Source: Ruminococcaceae bacterium UBA5295 (GTDB taxonomy: Bacteria; Bacillota; Clostridia; Oscillospirales; Acutalibacteraceae). From it: a DNA stretch of 7,973 nt. The stretch lies in NCBI GenBank assembly GCA_002411365.1, contig DHSD01000021.1, positions 1-7,973 of the forward strand, in the 5' to 3' direction. The position numbers were made by a program, and so were the translations under genes. Positions 1 to 6,745 of this stretch are shown one piece after another (within the stretch, counting starts at the first letter, position 1; the number at the start of each line of letters is the position of its first letter). The notes beneath the pieces are model-generated. The model was given only the letters and a program-made list of their open reading frames with translations, had not been told where the DNA came from and ran no database searches.

Positions 1-896
1 GAAGCACAGATTTTGCAGTCCGGGAAACCGGCATTATCCAGAATTTTTCTCGCCTTGCGCGAAAGGTAAGTTATATCGCCGCTGTCTATGCGTATCCCTG
101 CAGGCCGAAACCCACGCGGCAGAATTTCCTCTTGGAATACTTTTATTGCATTCGGAAGGCCGGACTTCAAAACATTGTAGGTATCAACGAGCAGCGTGCA
201 GTTTTGCGGATACTCGCGCGCATAAGCGCGGAACGCATCGAGCTCAGTGTCGAACAGCTGAACCCAGCTGTGTGCCATTGTGCCAAGCGCAGGAATGCCA
301 AACTCCTTGCCGCATATAGTGCAGGCCGTGCCGCAGCATCCGCCGATATATGCTGCCCTTGCACCGAGCATAGCACCGTCAGGCCCCTGCGCGCGGCGCG
401 AGCCAAACTCCATCACCGGCCTTCCCTTAGCCGCGCGGCATATGCGGTTCGCCTTAGTCGCAATCAAGCTCTGATGATTCACAGTCAGCAGTATCATGGT
501 TTCGATAAACTGTGCCTGTATCACCGGCCCGCGCACCGTAATAATCGGCTCGCCAGGAAAGATTGGCATTCCCTCCGGCACTGTCCACACGTCACAGCTG
601 AATTTAAAGTTTGAAAGGTACTCCATGAACTCTTCGCTGAAAATCCCGCATCCGCGCAGATATTCTATGTCGTTTTTCGTAAACGTAAGATGCTCAAGGT
701 AGTCGATTATCTGCTGCACTCCTGCCATTATTGCGAATCCGCCGTGATCAGGCAGTTCCCTGAAAAACATGTCAAAATAAGCGATTGTATCGCGGAAGCC
801 GTTTTCCAGATATCCGTTTGCCATTGTGATTTCATAAAAATCTGTCAGCATTGTCAGATTTGTTTTAGCTGTGCTTACTTTATCCAATAGATTCAT
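1..896 (-). CDS. pncB: Nicotinate phosphoribosyltransferase, N-terminal part (gene cut by left window edge)
   Basis: The reverse strand encodes 298 residues with no stop, so the C-terminal part lies outside the window; family members are usually about 480 residues, so roughly a third is missing. The enzyme joins nicotinate to PRPP to give nicotinate mononucleotide, the entry step of NAD salvage (Preiss-Handler route), in the cytosol. Visible family motifs, counted from the ATG: the N-terminal MLTDFYEITMANGY block (about 16-29), FGSRRAQGPDGA (164-175), GTMAHS with the His that is phosphorylated in this family (205-210), LVDTYN (236-241) and RIDSGD (269-274). The start is ambiguous: the ATG at 896-894 directly abuts the run AGGGGG (902-897) with no spacer, while a TTG three codons on (887-885) sits 9 bases from it. 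An in-frame stop at 920-918 excludes a longer N-terminus. It is transcribed away from the XRE gene. No clear -35/-10 pair was found upstream. Confidence 0.95.
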   Translation of the reverse strand, partial: MNLLDKVSTAKTNLTMLTDFYEITMANGYLENGFRDTIAYFDMFFRELPDHGGFAIMAGVQQIIDYLEHLTFTKNDIEYLRGCGIFSEEFMEYLSNFKFSCDVWTVPEGMPIFPGEPIITVRGPVIQAQFIETMILLTVNHQSLIATKANRICRAAKGRPVMEFGSRRAQGPDGAMLGARAAYIGGCCGTACTICGKEFGIPALGTMAHSWVQLFDTELDAFRAYAREYPQNCTLLVDTYNVLKSGLPNAIKVFQEEILPRGFRPAGIRIDSGDITYLSRKARKILDNAGFPDCKICA

Positions 897-1322
897 CCCC
901 CTGAATTGAAAAAAATTTCAGTAGCTTATCATCTGTGTGCAGTCATATTATGAAAAGGGCCATTGCTAAAATTGTCATTATTAACATCAATTTTATTTCT
1001 AATTGTGCATAATGAGCTGTAATTGGCCTGAGGACAGGGCTTTAAATTTCTTAGAATAAAATTGCCATAATTAGAAAAGATAATAAAGCAGAGCAAAAGT
1101 GCAAACAAAAAACCGTTCAAAAACGTGAACATTCTTTTAAAAATTTACGAATTGTGTGAAAAGTTAAAATATTTTGTTGTAATATTACCAAAAAAATATT
1201 ATACTACTAAATATCAGCAGAGAAAGCCGGAACTTGGCTGCCTCCAAAGTTATCCGACAACTTTTGCTGACACTTTTGTGAGAAGTGGTACTCGAAATTC
1301 TTGTTGTGAGGAGATGGACGCA
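897..1322. other. Gene-free AT-rich region between pncB and the XRE gene
   Basis: This 426-base stretch holds no credible gene. A 67-codon reverse-strand frame (1132-929) lacks a ribosome binding site and a conserved-looking sequence. The right part carries the promoter and about 110-base leader of the XRE gene. The left part should hold the pncB promoter: a CATAAT/TAATAT element lies on the minus strand at 952-945, but no -35 box sits at a normal distance, so I do not call it. Two small stem-loops occur in the leader: AGCC/GGCT (1225-1228 with 1236-1239) and AAAGTT/AACTTT (1246-1251 with 1259-1264), each with a 7-base loop. Whether they matter is unknown. Confidence 0.6.
1177..1205 (+). promoter_or_regulatory. 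Sigma-A type promoter of the XRE gene
   Basis: TTGTAA (1177-1182, four of six consensus bases) and TATACT (1200-1205, five of six) are separated by exactly 17 bases, predicting transcription from about 1212 and a leader of roughly 110 bases. The perfect 10-base palindrome GTAATATTAC (1179-1188) overlaps the -35 box and is a candidate operator, possibly for the downstream repressor-like protein itself. That last point is inference. Confidence 0.65.
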
Positions 1323-1571
1323 ATGAGACTGCGTAAACAAGCTTTAGGAACCCGTAACATGGTGGGTTCCCGTGTTGAAACGGCACGTAAAAATCAGGGC
1401 ATGAAACAGAAAGAGCTGTTGGCTCAGCTTCAGGTCAATGGCGTTGACATGAACGCTTCAGGCCTTTCAAAACTGGAGGGCCAAATCCGTTATGTAACGG
1501 ATTATGAGCTTGCGGCACTCGCTGACATTTTGAATGTTTCTGTTGACTGGCTACTGGGCAGAGAGAAATAA
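1323..1571 (+). CDS. Small XRE-family helix-turn-helix transcriptional regulator
   Basis: An 82-residue protein consisting almost entirely of one XRE/Cro-C1 type DNA-binding domain. Helix one is around VGSRVETARKNQG (14-26), the turn region around KQKELLAQLQVNG (28-40), the recognition helix around NASGLSKLEG (44-53), and the end VTDYELAALADILNVSVDWLLG (58-79) is the usual fourth and fifth helix with the family's typical closing motif. There is no separate effector or multimerisation domain, as in small phage-like or autoregulated repressors. The start is the second of two ATGs: GAGGAG (1308-1313) abuts the ATG at 1314 but is 9 bases from the one at 1323. The frame stays open to 1125, but that upstream part covers the promoter and is not expected to be translated. 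It is a single-gene unit with its own promoter and terminator. Targets are unknown; self-regulation through the palindrome at the -35 box is a guess. Confidence 0.88.
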   Translation: MRLRKQALGTRNMVGSRVETARKNQGMKQKELLAQLQVNGVDMNASGLSKLEGQIRYVTDYELAALADILNVSVDWLLGREK

Positions 1572-1589
1572 GGTCAGCCACATCACGGG

Positions 1590-1622
1590 AGAAGCGCTTC
1601 GCATTTGCGTGGCGCTTCTTTT
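1590..1622 (+). terminator. Stem-loop terminator after the XRE gene
   Basis: AGAAGCGC (1590-1597) pairs perfectly with GCGCTTCT (1612-1619); the 14-base loop contains a further CGC/GCG pairing, and the stem runs into TTTT (1619-1622). It begins 18 bases past the stop codon of the XRE gene. The T run is short, so efficiency is uncertain. The reverse complement has no T run, so it should work on the plus strand only. Confidence 0.75.
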
Positions 1623-1699
1623 GCGTTTTCTTCCATATTAGTAATCCGCATAATGCACAAACAGGTTTTCACGCATCATATCCTTCTAACATCCACACA

Positions 1700-1741
1700 A
1701 AGCGGCATACGGCAGCAGGATTATTAAAAAGCAAGCCGCTT
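1700..1741. repeat. Inverted repeat AAGCGGC/GCCGCTT downstream of the ATPase gene
   Basis: Seven-base arms (1700-1706 and 1735-1741) flank 28 bases. Reading the minus strand, as the ATPase transcript would, the first arm is followed by GCTTTTT, and a smaller AAGC/GCTT hairpin with a 5-base loop leads straight into that T run. This is the only candidate found for ending the ATPase transcript, and it is weak. Confidence 0.35.
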
Positions 1742-1784
1742 CATTCAAAGGCTACACGCTTTTAGAATTTGTATATCTGATATT

Positions 1785-4436
1785 TTATCCTTTTTCAATA
1801 GGTCTGTCAAATCTTTGCAGCACATGGTTGCTGGCAGCAGAACGGCGCCTGCGGCCACTACGGAGCAATGCTTTTTCCGCTTCGCCCGCAGCGAGCGGCA
1901 CGAGTGAAAGTAAAATTACTGACAGCCACTGCGGCAAATTTAAAACAACTGTTTTAAATATGCTGCTGAGAGGCTCAACAGCAATAACGACTGCCTGAAG
2001 CAGTGTGCAGACTATCGATGCAGATATCAACTTCGTGTTTGTCTCAAGGCGTTTGTCAAACACAGAGTATTCTTCAGAGCGCATGTTGAATGTATGTACA
2101 ACCTGCGAAATGCTGAGCACGGCGAAACCCATTGTCCTCCCTATTACCGGCACAGCAGGGTCAGCATCAAAAAAAACACGCCCAATGCTGTAAGCCAGAA
2201 GAGAAAGCGCACCTATCAGGCATCCCTCAACAATGATATTGTAAGTCATGCCACCCGCAAATATGCTTTTACCTCTGCGCACAGGCTTGCGCTCCATGAT
2301 TTTCCCATTAAGGGGCTCCACACCAAGCGCAAGCGCCGGCAGGGAATCCGTCACAAGGTTCACCCACAGCAGCTGGATAGCCTCAAAAGGCAGCGGCAGA
2401 TGGAGTAGAAACCCGGCAAACACGGCCAGTATCTCGCCAATATTGCAGCTAATCAGAAAATGCACCGTTTTTCGTATATTTTCATAAATGCCTCTGCCTT
2501 CCTTCACGGCAGCGACGATTGTTGCAAAATTATCGTCTGTCAATATCATATCTGAAGCTTCTTTAGCTACTTCTGTTCCGGACATGCCCATCGCGCAGCC
2601 AATGTCGGCAACACGCAGCGCAGGCGCATCGTTAACGCCGTCCCCCGTCATGGCAACTACTTCGCCGTGCGACTGGTAAGCGCGCACAATGCGCATTTTA
2701 TGTTCAGGCGAAACACGCGCATAGACGCTGTAGTTATAAATTTTACGCGCAAGCTCTTTGTCGGAAAGGCGGTCAAGCTCAGCTCCGGTTATAACTTCAC
2801 CTGAATTTTCAGCAATGCCAAGCTGTTTTGCAACAGCGGCAGCCGTTGCGGCGTGGTCACCGGTTATCATCACCGCGCGTATGCCGGCCTTTCGGCAAAG
2901 AGCAACAGCTTCGGCTGCTTCAGGGCGGGGCGGGTCGGCCATGCCAATAAGGCCGCAGAACGTCATCCCGTTTTCTGCGTCTTCCGGACGTTCTGGAAGC
3001 GAATCGAGTATTCTGAAAGCTACGCCGAGCACACGAAGCGCCCGCGCTGCCATTTTTTCGTTCTGCATCGGCGCAGAGCCTGAAACGCACAGCGGAAAAA
3101 GGAAATCAGGGGCGCCTTTCATAATGGCAATATAGCGGCCGCCAGGTATGCGGTTTATTGTCGTCATGCGCTTGCGCTCACTCGAAAACGGCACCTCTGC
3201 AACACGCGGATACTTGCGGCGCAGCATTTGAAATTCTTTTTCCGGCACAGAACGCACTATCGCCGTTTCCGTCGGTTCGCCTGTGACTTTTCCATTTTCA
3301 GTCTCGCAGTCTGTGCAAAGCGAAGCAAGGCGCAGCAGTTTCTGTGCTTCAGAAGAATGCGGCGCCATTATCCCAGAAGCATTGCACATCTCAACTACTG
3401 TCATGCGGTTCTGCGTAAGCGTCCCAGTCTTGTCAGAACATATAACGCTTGCACTCCCAAGCGTCTCCACCGCAGGAAGCCGCCTGACAATGGCACGCTT
3501 AGCCGCCATGCGCCTTACGCCTATGGCAAGGGTAATTGTCACTACTGCCGGAAGTCCTTCTGGAATGGCCGCTACAGCGAGGCTGATGGCAATCAAAAAC
3601 ATATTGAGCGGGTCTATGTGCTGGAAAAGCCCCATTATAAAAATTACGAAACATATGGCAAGGGCTCCAACGCCAAGGTATTTTCCGGTTTGTGCCAGCT
3701 TATGCTGGAGCGGTGTCTGCGGAGGTGTCTGGTTGGCAATCATCCTGGCAATCTTCCCTACCTCTGTATTCATGCCAGTAGAAACTACTATTCCTTTACC
3801 ACGGCCTGCCGTAATAGCGCTTGCGGAAAAAAGCATATTGCGGCAGTCGCTGAAAGGCGTTGCCGGCGGAAAAACAGTCTCTGCTTTTTTGCTTGAAGGT
3901 ATGCTTTCCCCTGTCAGGGCGCTTTCTTCAACCTGAAGACTTGATGATTCGGTAAGACGTATATCCGCAGGCACAAGGTTCCCTGTTTTCAGTATTACGA
4001 TGTCGCCAGGGACAAGCTTTTCGGCGGGAACAGCATATTCCTTTCCCCCGCGCACTACCCTTGCACACGGACTCGAAAGTTTCTGCAATGCTTCTATGGC
4101 GTTCTCAGCACGGCTTTCCTGCACAACGCCAATAATGGCGTTAATGATTACGATTGCAAGGATAATTATCGAATCAATATAATCGCTGCTGTGCCTGTAG
4201 AAAAAAACCGCAAAAGATATCCCCGCTGCAGTCAGCAGCATAATGACAAGAAAGTCGCAGAACTGGGCAAAAAAACGGACAAGCAGTTTTTTCTTCTTTG
4301 GCTTTGCCAGCTCGTTTGGCCCTGCCGTTCTAAGGCGGCTTGCAGCCTGTTGCTGCGAAAGGCCTTTGGCAATATCAGTCCTAAGCTTTTTAGCACATTC
4401 CTCTTTCGAAAAGCTCTGCCACTGCAAATTAATCAT
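1785..4436 (-). CDS. Calcium-transporting P-type ATPase (P2 type, SERCA/PMR1-like)
   Basis: This 883-residue membrane pump exports Ca2+ using ATP. Order of parts: N-terminal cation-ATPase domain with the GLSQQQAASRL block (25-35), M1-M2 (about 55-105), actuator domain with TGES (175-178), M3-M4 with PEGLP (292-296), phosphorylation site DKTGT (Asp335), nucleotide domain with KGAP (440-443), hinge motifs TGD (525-527) and GDGVNDAP (598-605), then M5-M10. Residues aligning with the SERCA calcium ligands are present: Glu293 in M4, Asn665 and Glu668 in M5, Asn693, Thr696 and Asp697 in M6. This argues for Ca2+ rather than Na+/K+, although Mn2+ cannot be excluded. A basic tail (GRRRRSAASN, 861-870) follows M10. 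The ATG abuts GGGGG (4441-4437) with no spacer; a TTG at codon 4 (4427-4425) lies 9 bases away and would begin QWQSFSKEE, much as relatives begin. The gene diverges from the PAP2 gene and stands alone. Confidence 0.95.
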   Translation of the reverse strand: MINLQWQSFSKEECAKKLRTDIAKGLSQQQAASRLRTAGPNELAKPKKKKLLVRFFAQFCDFLVIMLLTAAGISFAVFFYRHSSDYIDSIIILAIVIINAIIGVVQESRAENAIEALQKLSSPCARVVRGGKEYAVPAEKLVPGDIVILKTGNLVPADIRLTESSSLQVEESALTGESIPSSKKAETVFPPATPFSDCRNMLFSASAITAGRGKGIVVSTGMNTEVGKIARMIANQTPPQTPLQHKLAQTGKYLGVGALAICFVIFIMGLFQHIDPLNMFLIAISLAVAAIPEGLPAVVTITLAIGVRRMAAKRAIVRRLPAVETLGSASVICSDKTGTLTQNRMTVVEMCNASGIMAPHSSEAQKLLRLASLCTDCETENGKVTGEPTETAIVRSVPEKEFQMLRRKYPRVAEVPFSSERKRMTTINRIPGGRYIAIMKGAPDFLFPLCVSGSAPMQNEKMAARALRVLGVAFRILDSLPERPEDAENGMTFCGLIGMADPPRPEAAEAVALCRKAGIRAVMITGDHAATAAAVAKQLGIAENSGEVITGAELDRLSDKELARKIYNYSVYARVSPEHKMRIVRAYQSHGEVVAMTGDGVNDAPALRVADIGCAMGMSGTEVAKEASDMILTDDNFATIVAAVKEGRGIYENIRKTVHFLISCNIGEILAVFAGFLLHLPLPFEAIQLLWVNLVTDSLPALALGVEPLNGKIMERKPVRRGKSIFAGGMTYNIIVEGCLIGALSLLAYSIGRVFFDADPAVPVIGRTMGFAVLSISQVVHTFNMRSEEYSVFDKRLETNTKLISASIVCTLLQAVVIAVEPLSSIFKTVVLNLPQWLSVILLSLVPLAAGEAEKALLRSGRRRRSAASNHVLQRFDRPIEKG

Positions 4437-4458
4437 CCCCCAATTTTTAATATGTATA

Positions 4459-4487
4459 TTCGCATCTATAAAAAAATATGGTATAAT
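4459..4487 (+). promoter_or_regulatory. Promoter of the PAP2 gene with extended -10
   Basis: TATAAT (4482-4487) is a perfect -10 box preceded by TGG at the extended -10 position (4479-4481). TTCGCA (4459-4464, four of six consensus bases) lies 17 bases upstream. Predicted start is about 4494. The same 82-base gap must also hold the promoter of the divergent calcium ATPase, for which no clear boxes were found. Confidence 0.75.
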
Positions 4488-4518
4488 ATAAAAGATAAAA
4501 CCATACGGGGGGCCTTTT

Positions 4519-5016
4519 ATGGATGTAACGATTTTGAATTATGTTCAGAATCATCTTCACAATAGATTCACAGATTTCTTTTTCACACTGCTCTCGCGCC
4601 TCGGTAATGCGGGAGTTGTGTGGTTTTTCTTTGCACTATGCTTTGCCCTTGACCCGGCAAGACGGCACTATGCGATGATGCTTTTCTTTGCCGTTGCGCT
4701 GGCACATATCATAAGCCAAATCTTAAAGCCGATTATCGGCAGGCCGCGCCCATTTGTTGCCTATCCCGGCCGGCAGCTTCTTATCCATACGCCTGGCGGG
4801 TATTCATGCCCTTCAGGCCACTCTGCCTCATCTTTCGCTGCGGCGACAATCATTTTTTTTGTCAGCAGGCCTCTCGGCATTTTCGCATTAGCGCTCGCAT
4901 GCGGCATTGCATTTTCACGCGTCTTTCTTTTTGTGCATTATCCGTCAGATACTATGTTCGGTTCTATCCTTGGCGTATTATGTGCACTGCTTATTGGCAT
5001 TTTATACAGAGCGTAA
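4519..5016 (+). CDS. PAP2-family phosphatase (undecaprenyl-diphosphatase-like membrane lipid phosphatase)
   Basis: A 165-residue integral membrane protein carrying the complete PAP2 (type 2 phosphatidic acid phosphatase) signature: K70-x6-R77-P78, then P98-S99-G100-H101, then S133-R134-x5-H140-x3-D144. The last two blocks contain the nucleophile His140 and the proton-donor His101 expected for the family. Several hydrophobic segments surround them (about 17-45, 52-68, 103-115, 119-136, 146-163), with the active site on the outer membrane face in known members. In bacteria such proteins remove a phosphate from undecaprenyl diphosphate (BcrC type), recycling the wall carrier, or from phosphatidic acid or phosphatidylglycerol phosphate; the sequence does not decide which. 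The start follows GGGGGG (4507-4512) by 6 bases. It has its own promoter and terminator and diverges from the calcium pump. Confidence 0.92.
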   Translation: MDVTILNYVQNHLHNRFTDFFFTLLSRLGNAGVVWFFFALCFALDPARRHYAMMLFFAVALAHIISQILKPIIGRPRPFVAYPGRQLLIHTPGGYSCPSGHSASSFAAATIIFFVSRPLGIFALALACGIAFSRVFLFVHYPSDTMFGSILGVLCALLIGILYRA

Positions 5017-5045
5017 TTGTATGTTTTTTAGTTAGCAGAATTAAG

Positions 5046-5101
5046 TGTACAACATATAAACAATTTTAAATTGATTATCACAAATATGTTGTGCATTTTT
5101 T
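5046..5101 (+). terminator. Long stem-loop terminator after the PAP2 gene
   Basis: A 12-base stem (5046-5057 with 5084-5095; core ACAACATAT/ATATGTTGT, one G-T wobble) is followed directly by six Ts (5096-5101). The 26-base loop contains a second symmetrical hairpin, CAATTT/AAATTG (5061-5066 with 5068-5073). It lies about 30 bases past the PAP2 stop codon. Confidence 0.8.
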
Positions 5102-5131
5102 AATTTTATTATATAAATGATTTAAATTCTC

Positions 5132-5160
5132 TTGATTTTTTCTTTTTTGTGAAATAAAAT
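5132..5160 (+). promoter_or_regulatory. Promoter of the 88-residue gene
   Basis: TTGATT (5132-5137, four of six consensus bases, with the important TTGA) and TAAAAT (5155-5160, five of six) are 17 bases apart. The spacer and upstream DNA are very T/A-rich, a feature that often strengthens promoters. Predicted start near 5167, giving a leader of about 45 bases. Confidence 0.7.
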
Positions 5161-5211
5161 AATACCATTCCTTATATAAACAAAGTTCACATTGAGAAGG
5201 AGTGAAGGCAA

Positions 5212-5478
5212 ATGATCAAATTTTTAGGAAGAGCAGAAATTCCTGGTGTATGTCTTAAATATTTTGTATTCGGTAACCGCCGCGACGGTTATGGTATCCG
5301 TATCAAAAACGAAAACGGAGAAACAAAGGATCAGTTCGTTTCCACTAAGCTTTCTTACACCATTGCGCTTGGTAATCAACTTCGCCGCTGTTTCGTTTTT
5401 TCTGAAACTCTTCCTGAAATCTTAGAGGATCTTCAGGTAGAGGCAAGAGATTCATCTGACTTTGCCATTAATAAATAA
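5212..5478 (+). CDS. Small conserved-looking protein of unknown function, 88 residues
   Basis: I do not recognise this protein with confidence. It has no signal peptide or membrane segment and reads as a small soluble alpha/beta domain: a beta-rich first half (IKFLGRAEI, LKYFVFGN, YGIRIKNEN; about 2-36), a helix around KLSYTIALGNQLRRC (46-60), then FVFSETLPEILEDLQVEA (61-78). Short proteins of this shape, with a GIRI-type strand followed by an acidic C-terminus, occur widely in clostridia as uncharacterised DUFs, but I cannot name the family from sequence alone. The ribosome binding site AAGGAG (5197-5202), 9 bases before the ATG, is the best classical one in the window. Together with its own promoter and a tight terminator this suggests a well-expressed single-gene unit. 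Its only same-strand neighbour, the PAP2 gene, is separated from it by a terminator. Confidence 0.85.
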   Translation: MIKFLGRAEIPGVCLKYFVFGNRRDGYGIRIKNENGETKDQFVSTKLSYTIALGNQLRRCFVFSETLPEILEDLQVEARDSSDFAINK

Positions 5479-5480
5479 AG

Positions 5481-5576
5481 GCGGCATTTTCACTTTAGAC
5501 AGCATTTAGGATGCATTCATCAAATGGATACATCCTATTTTTATATGAAATTAAATTGTTGATAATTTAATGCCGC
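5481..5576. repeat. Inverted repeat GCGGCATT/AATGCCGC flanking the terminator
   Basis: Perfect 8-base arms at 5481-5488 and 5569-5576 lie either side of the terminator at 5507-5542. The left arm starts just after the stop codon of the 88-residue gene. The right arm overlaps the final codons and stop of the convergent flippase-like gene. It could close the intergenic RNA into a longer hairpin; no function can be assigned. Confidence 0.5.
5507..5542 (+). terminator. Stem-loop terminator after the 88-residue gene
   Basis: TAGGATG (5507-5513) pairs with CATCCTA (5531-5537). After a mismatch the stem continues inward through AT/AT and CAT/ATG to a CAA loop. TTTTT (5538-5542) follows at once. It starts 28 bases past the stop codon. 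The minus-strand reading lacks a T run, so it is probably not the terminator of the convergent flippase-like gene. Confidence 0.85.
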
Positions 5577-6643
5577 TGGCCATCATCGCTGAAAACTGCT
5601 TTTTCGCGCATTTTCTTGTTCTTTATATACTTGTTGCTCCACCATACACTGGCAGCCCCAACAAGGATGTTAAGATAGTAAGTTACAAAGCGCCACACAA
5701 TGATTGCCGGCCATATGCCCGACTTAAAATACGGCCCGAAAAAGATATAAAAGCAGCCCTCTGCGCCACCTGTAGAGCCTGGCAGGGGAACAAACGAAGA
5801 AATCATTGCTACAAAGACCTGCGCGGCAATCATAATGGAAATTTTGGCGCCGCGCAGGCCGAAACTGCGATAAATGAAATACGGGATAAGACTTGTCAAC
5901 GTAATCTGAAGCGTTGTAAATGCCATAACTATTAAATAAAGCTTACCTGATTTGCCCATCCTTTTTGACGCGTTGTGAAACAGTGCAAGCTGGCTGTGTA
6001 TCTGTTCATACCGCTCATCAGGATTGCGGCACAGTTTCATTTTATTGGCAATGTGCAGAAAAAAGCGGAGAATACGGTCTGTTATTTTTTTGCTTACCAT
6101 AAACATAAAAACAACAGCAATAAAAATGACATTGCCAAAAATGCCTACAACAGTCAGCCACGCAAAGTTGTTTACATTAGCCTGAAAATATTTAAGCTTT
6201 GCAATAACCATTATCACAGCATAGAGCACCATCACTATCTGATAGGTAAGCGTCTTTATCGCAATAGCTGAGCACGCTACACCCGTATCCATTCCCATGT
6301 TGTGCATTGTGATTATTTGCATTGGCTGGCCGCCTGTAGCGGATGGCGTGATTGCGCTGTACAGGACGCCAACCATTCCTATATTATAAGATTTGCTGTA
6401 ATCCCAGTCCTTCCAAATATGTTTTACTATGATATGGAGTACAAATCCTTCCAAAAGCCAGCTCGCAATTACGGCTGCCAGTGTAGCGATAACCCAACCT
6501 ACCCTAAGTTTCGCTATGATATTTCCTAATGTCATAATACCATTCTGGCAGAATAAAGAATAAACTAATATACCGGTGGAAATTCCGAGTGTAGTAATTA
6601 CGAGCCAGTTCTTTTTAAGTTTCTCCTTGATCTTTTTCGACAT
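5567..6643 (-). CDS. Flippase-like membrane protein, lysylphosphatidylglycerol synthase transmembrane-domain (MprF/YbhN) family
   Basis: A 358-residue polytopic membrane protein. It carries the two signature blocks of this family (UPF0104, the N-terminal flippase part of MprF): ITPSATGGQPMQI (98-110) and PLPGSTGGAEG (286-296). Hydrophobic segments fall at about 13-31, 48-72, 88-100, 124-148, 160-184, 234-257, 268-287, 296-303 and 311-335; a charged cytosolic stretch spans about 186-232. MprF proteins have an extra C-terminal domain that transfers lysine to phosphatidylglycerol. That domain is absent here, so the protein probably moves or binds a lipid rather than making lysyl-lipid; the substrate is unknown. 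The start is supported by GGAG (6654-6651), 7 bases from the ATG. It converges on the 88-residue gene and diverges from the 184-residue gene, so it is a single-gene unit. No clear terminator of its own was seen. Confidence 0.92.
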   Translation of the reverse strand: MSKKIKEKLKKNWLVITTLGISTGILVYSLFCQNGIMTLGNIIAKLRVGWVIATLAAVIASWLLEGFVLHIIVKHIWKDWDYSKSYNIGMVGVLYSAITPSATGGQPMQIITMHNMGMDTGVACSAIAIKTLTYQIVMVLYAVIMVIAKLKYFQANVNNFAWLTVVGIFGNVIFIAVVFMFMVSKKITDRILRFFLHIANKMKLCRNPDERYEQIHSQLALFHNASKRMGKSGKLYLIVMAFTTLQITLTSLIPYFIYRSFGLRGAKISIMIAAQVFVAMISSFVPLPGSTGGAEGCFYIFFGPYFKSGIWPAIIVWRFVTYYLNILVGAASVWWSNKYIKNKKMREKAVFSDDGQRH

Positions 6644-6705
6644 AAAGCATCTCCGAATTTATTTCAATGCGGTTCACAATTTTTTATTTTACAACATCGG
6701 GCTGC

Positions 6706-6711
6706 ATTATA
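6706..6711 (-). promoter_or_regulatory. Candidate -10 box for the flippase-like gene
   Basis: The minus strand reads TATAAT at 6711-6706, 62 bases before the start codon. No acceptable -35 hexamer was found 16-18 bases upstream, so this is a position guess only. It lies just upstream of the oppositely directed promoter of the 184-residue gene. Confidence 0.35.
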
Positions 6712-6745
6712 CAAGCAAAATCAATACGCCCAGTACTACTGATGC

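Noticed and set aside
132..614. A 160-codon plus-strand open frame
   Set aside because: It is antisense to the nicotinate phosphoribosyltransferase gene, whose motifs are clear on the other strand, and its protein is rich in Arg, Ala and His with no family likeness.
897..1130. Possible niacin-responsive operator or NAD riboswitch ahead of pncB
   Set aside because: I could not find a convincing operator palindrome or the conserved core of any NAD-sensing riboswitch. The only local hairpin, CCTG/CAGG near 1027-1038, is too small.
929..1132. A 67-codon minus-strand frame with a hydrophobic N-terminus
   Set aside because: There is no ribosome binding site before its ATG, the DNA is simply AT-rich, and the C-terminal half is low-complexity. 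It is probably untranslated upstream DNA of pncB.
1125..1322. N-terminal extension of the XRE gene to 148 residues
   Set aside because: The first ATG has no ribosome binding site, and the extension spans the predicted promoter at 1177-1205. GAGGAG is correctly placed for ATG 1323.
3228..3936. Two plus-strand frames of more than 200 codons
   Set aside because: Both are antisense to the calcium ATPase, which has unbroken family motifs; they are by-products of its codon use.
5570..6271. Plus-strand frames of 121 and 98 codons
   Set aside because: They lie antisense to the flippase-like gene, whose signature blocks are clear on the minus strand.
1003..6307. Octamer TTGTGCAT, seen at 1003, 4931, 5089 and 6300 on plus and at 1660-1653 on minus
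   Set aside because: Five copies looked like a possible dispersed site, but two are inside coding regions, one is part of a terminator stem, the flanks do not agree and spacing is irregular. Some octamer reaching this count is not surprising in AT-rich DNA of this length.
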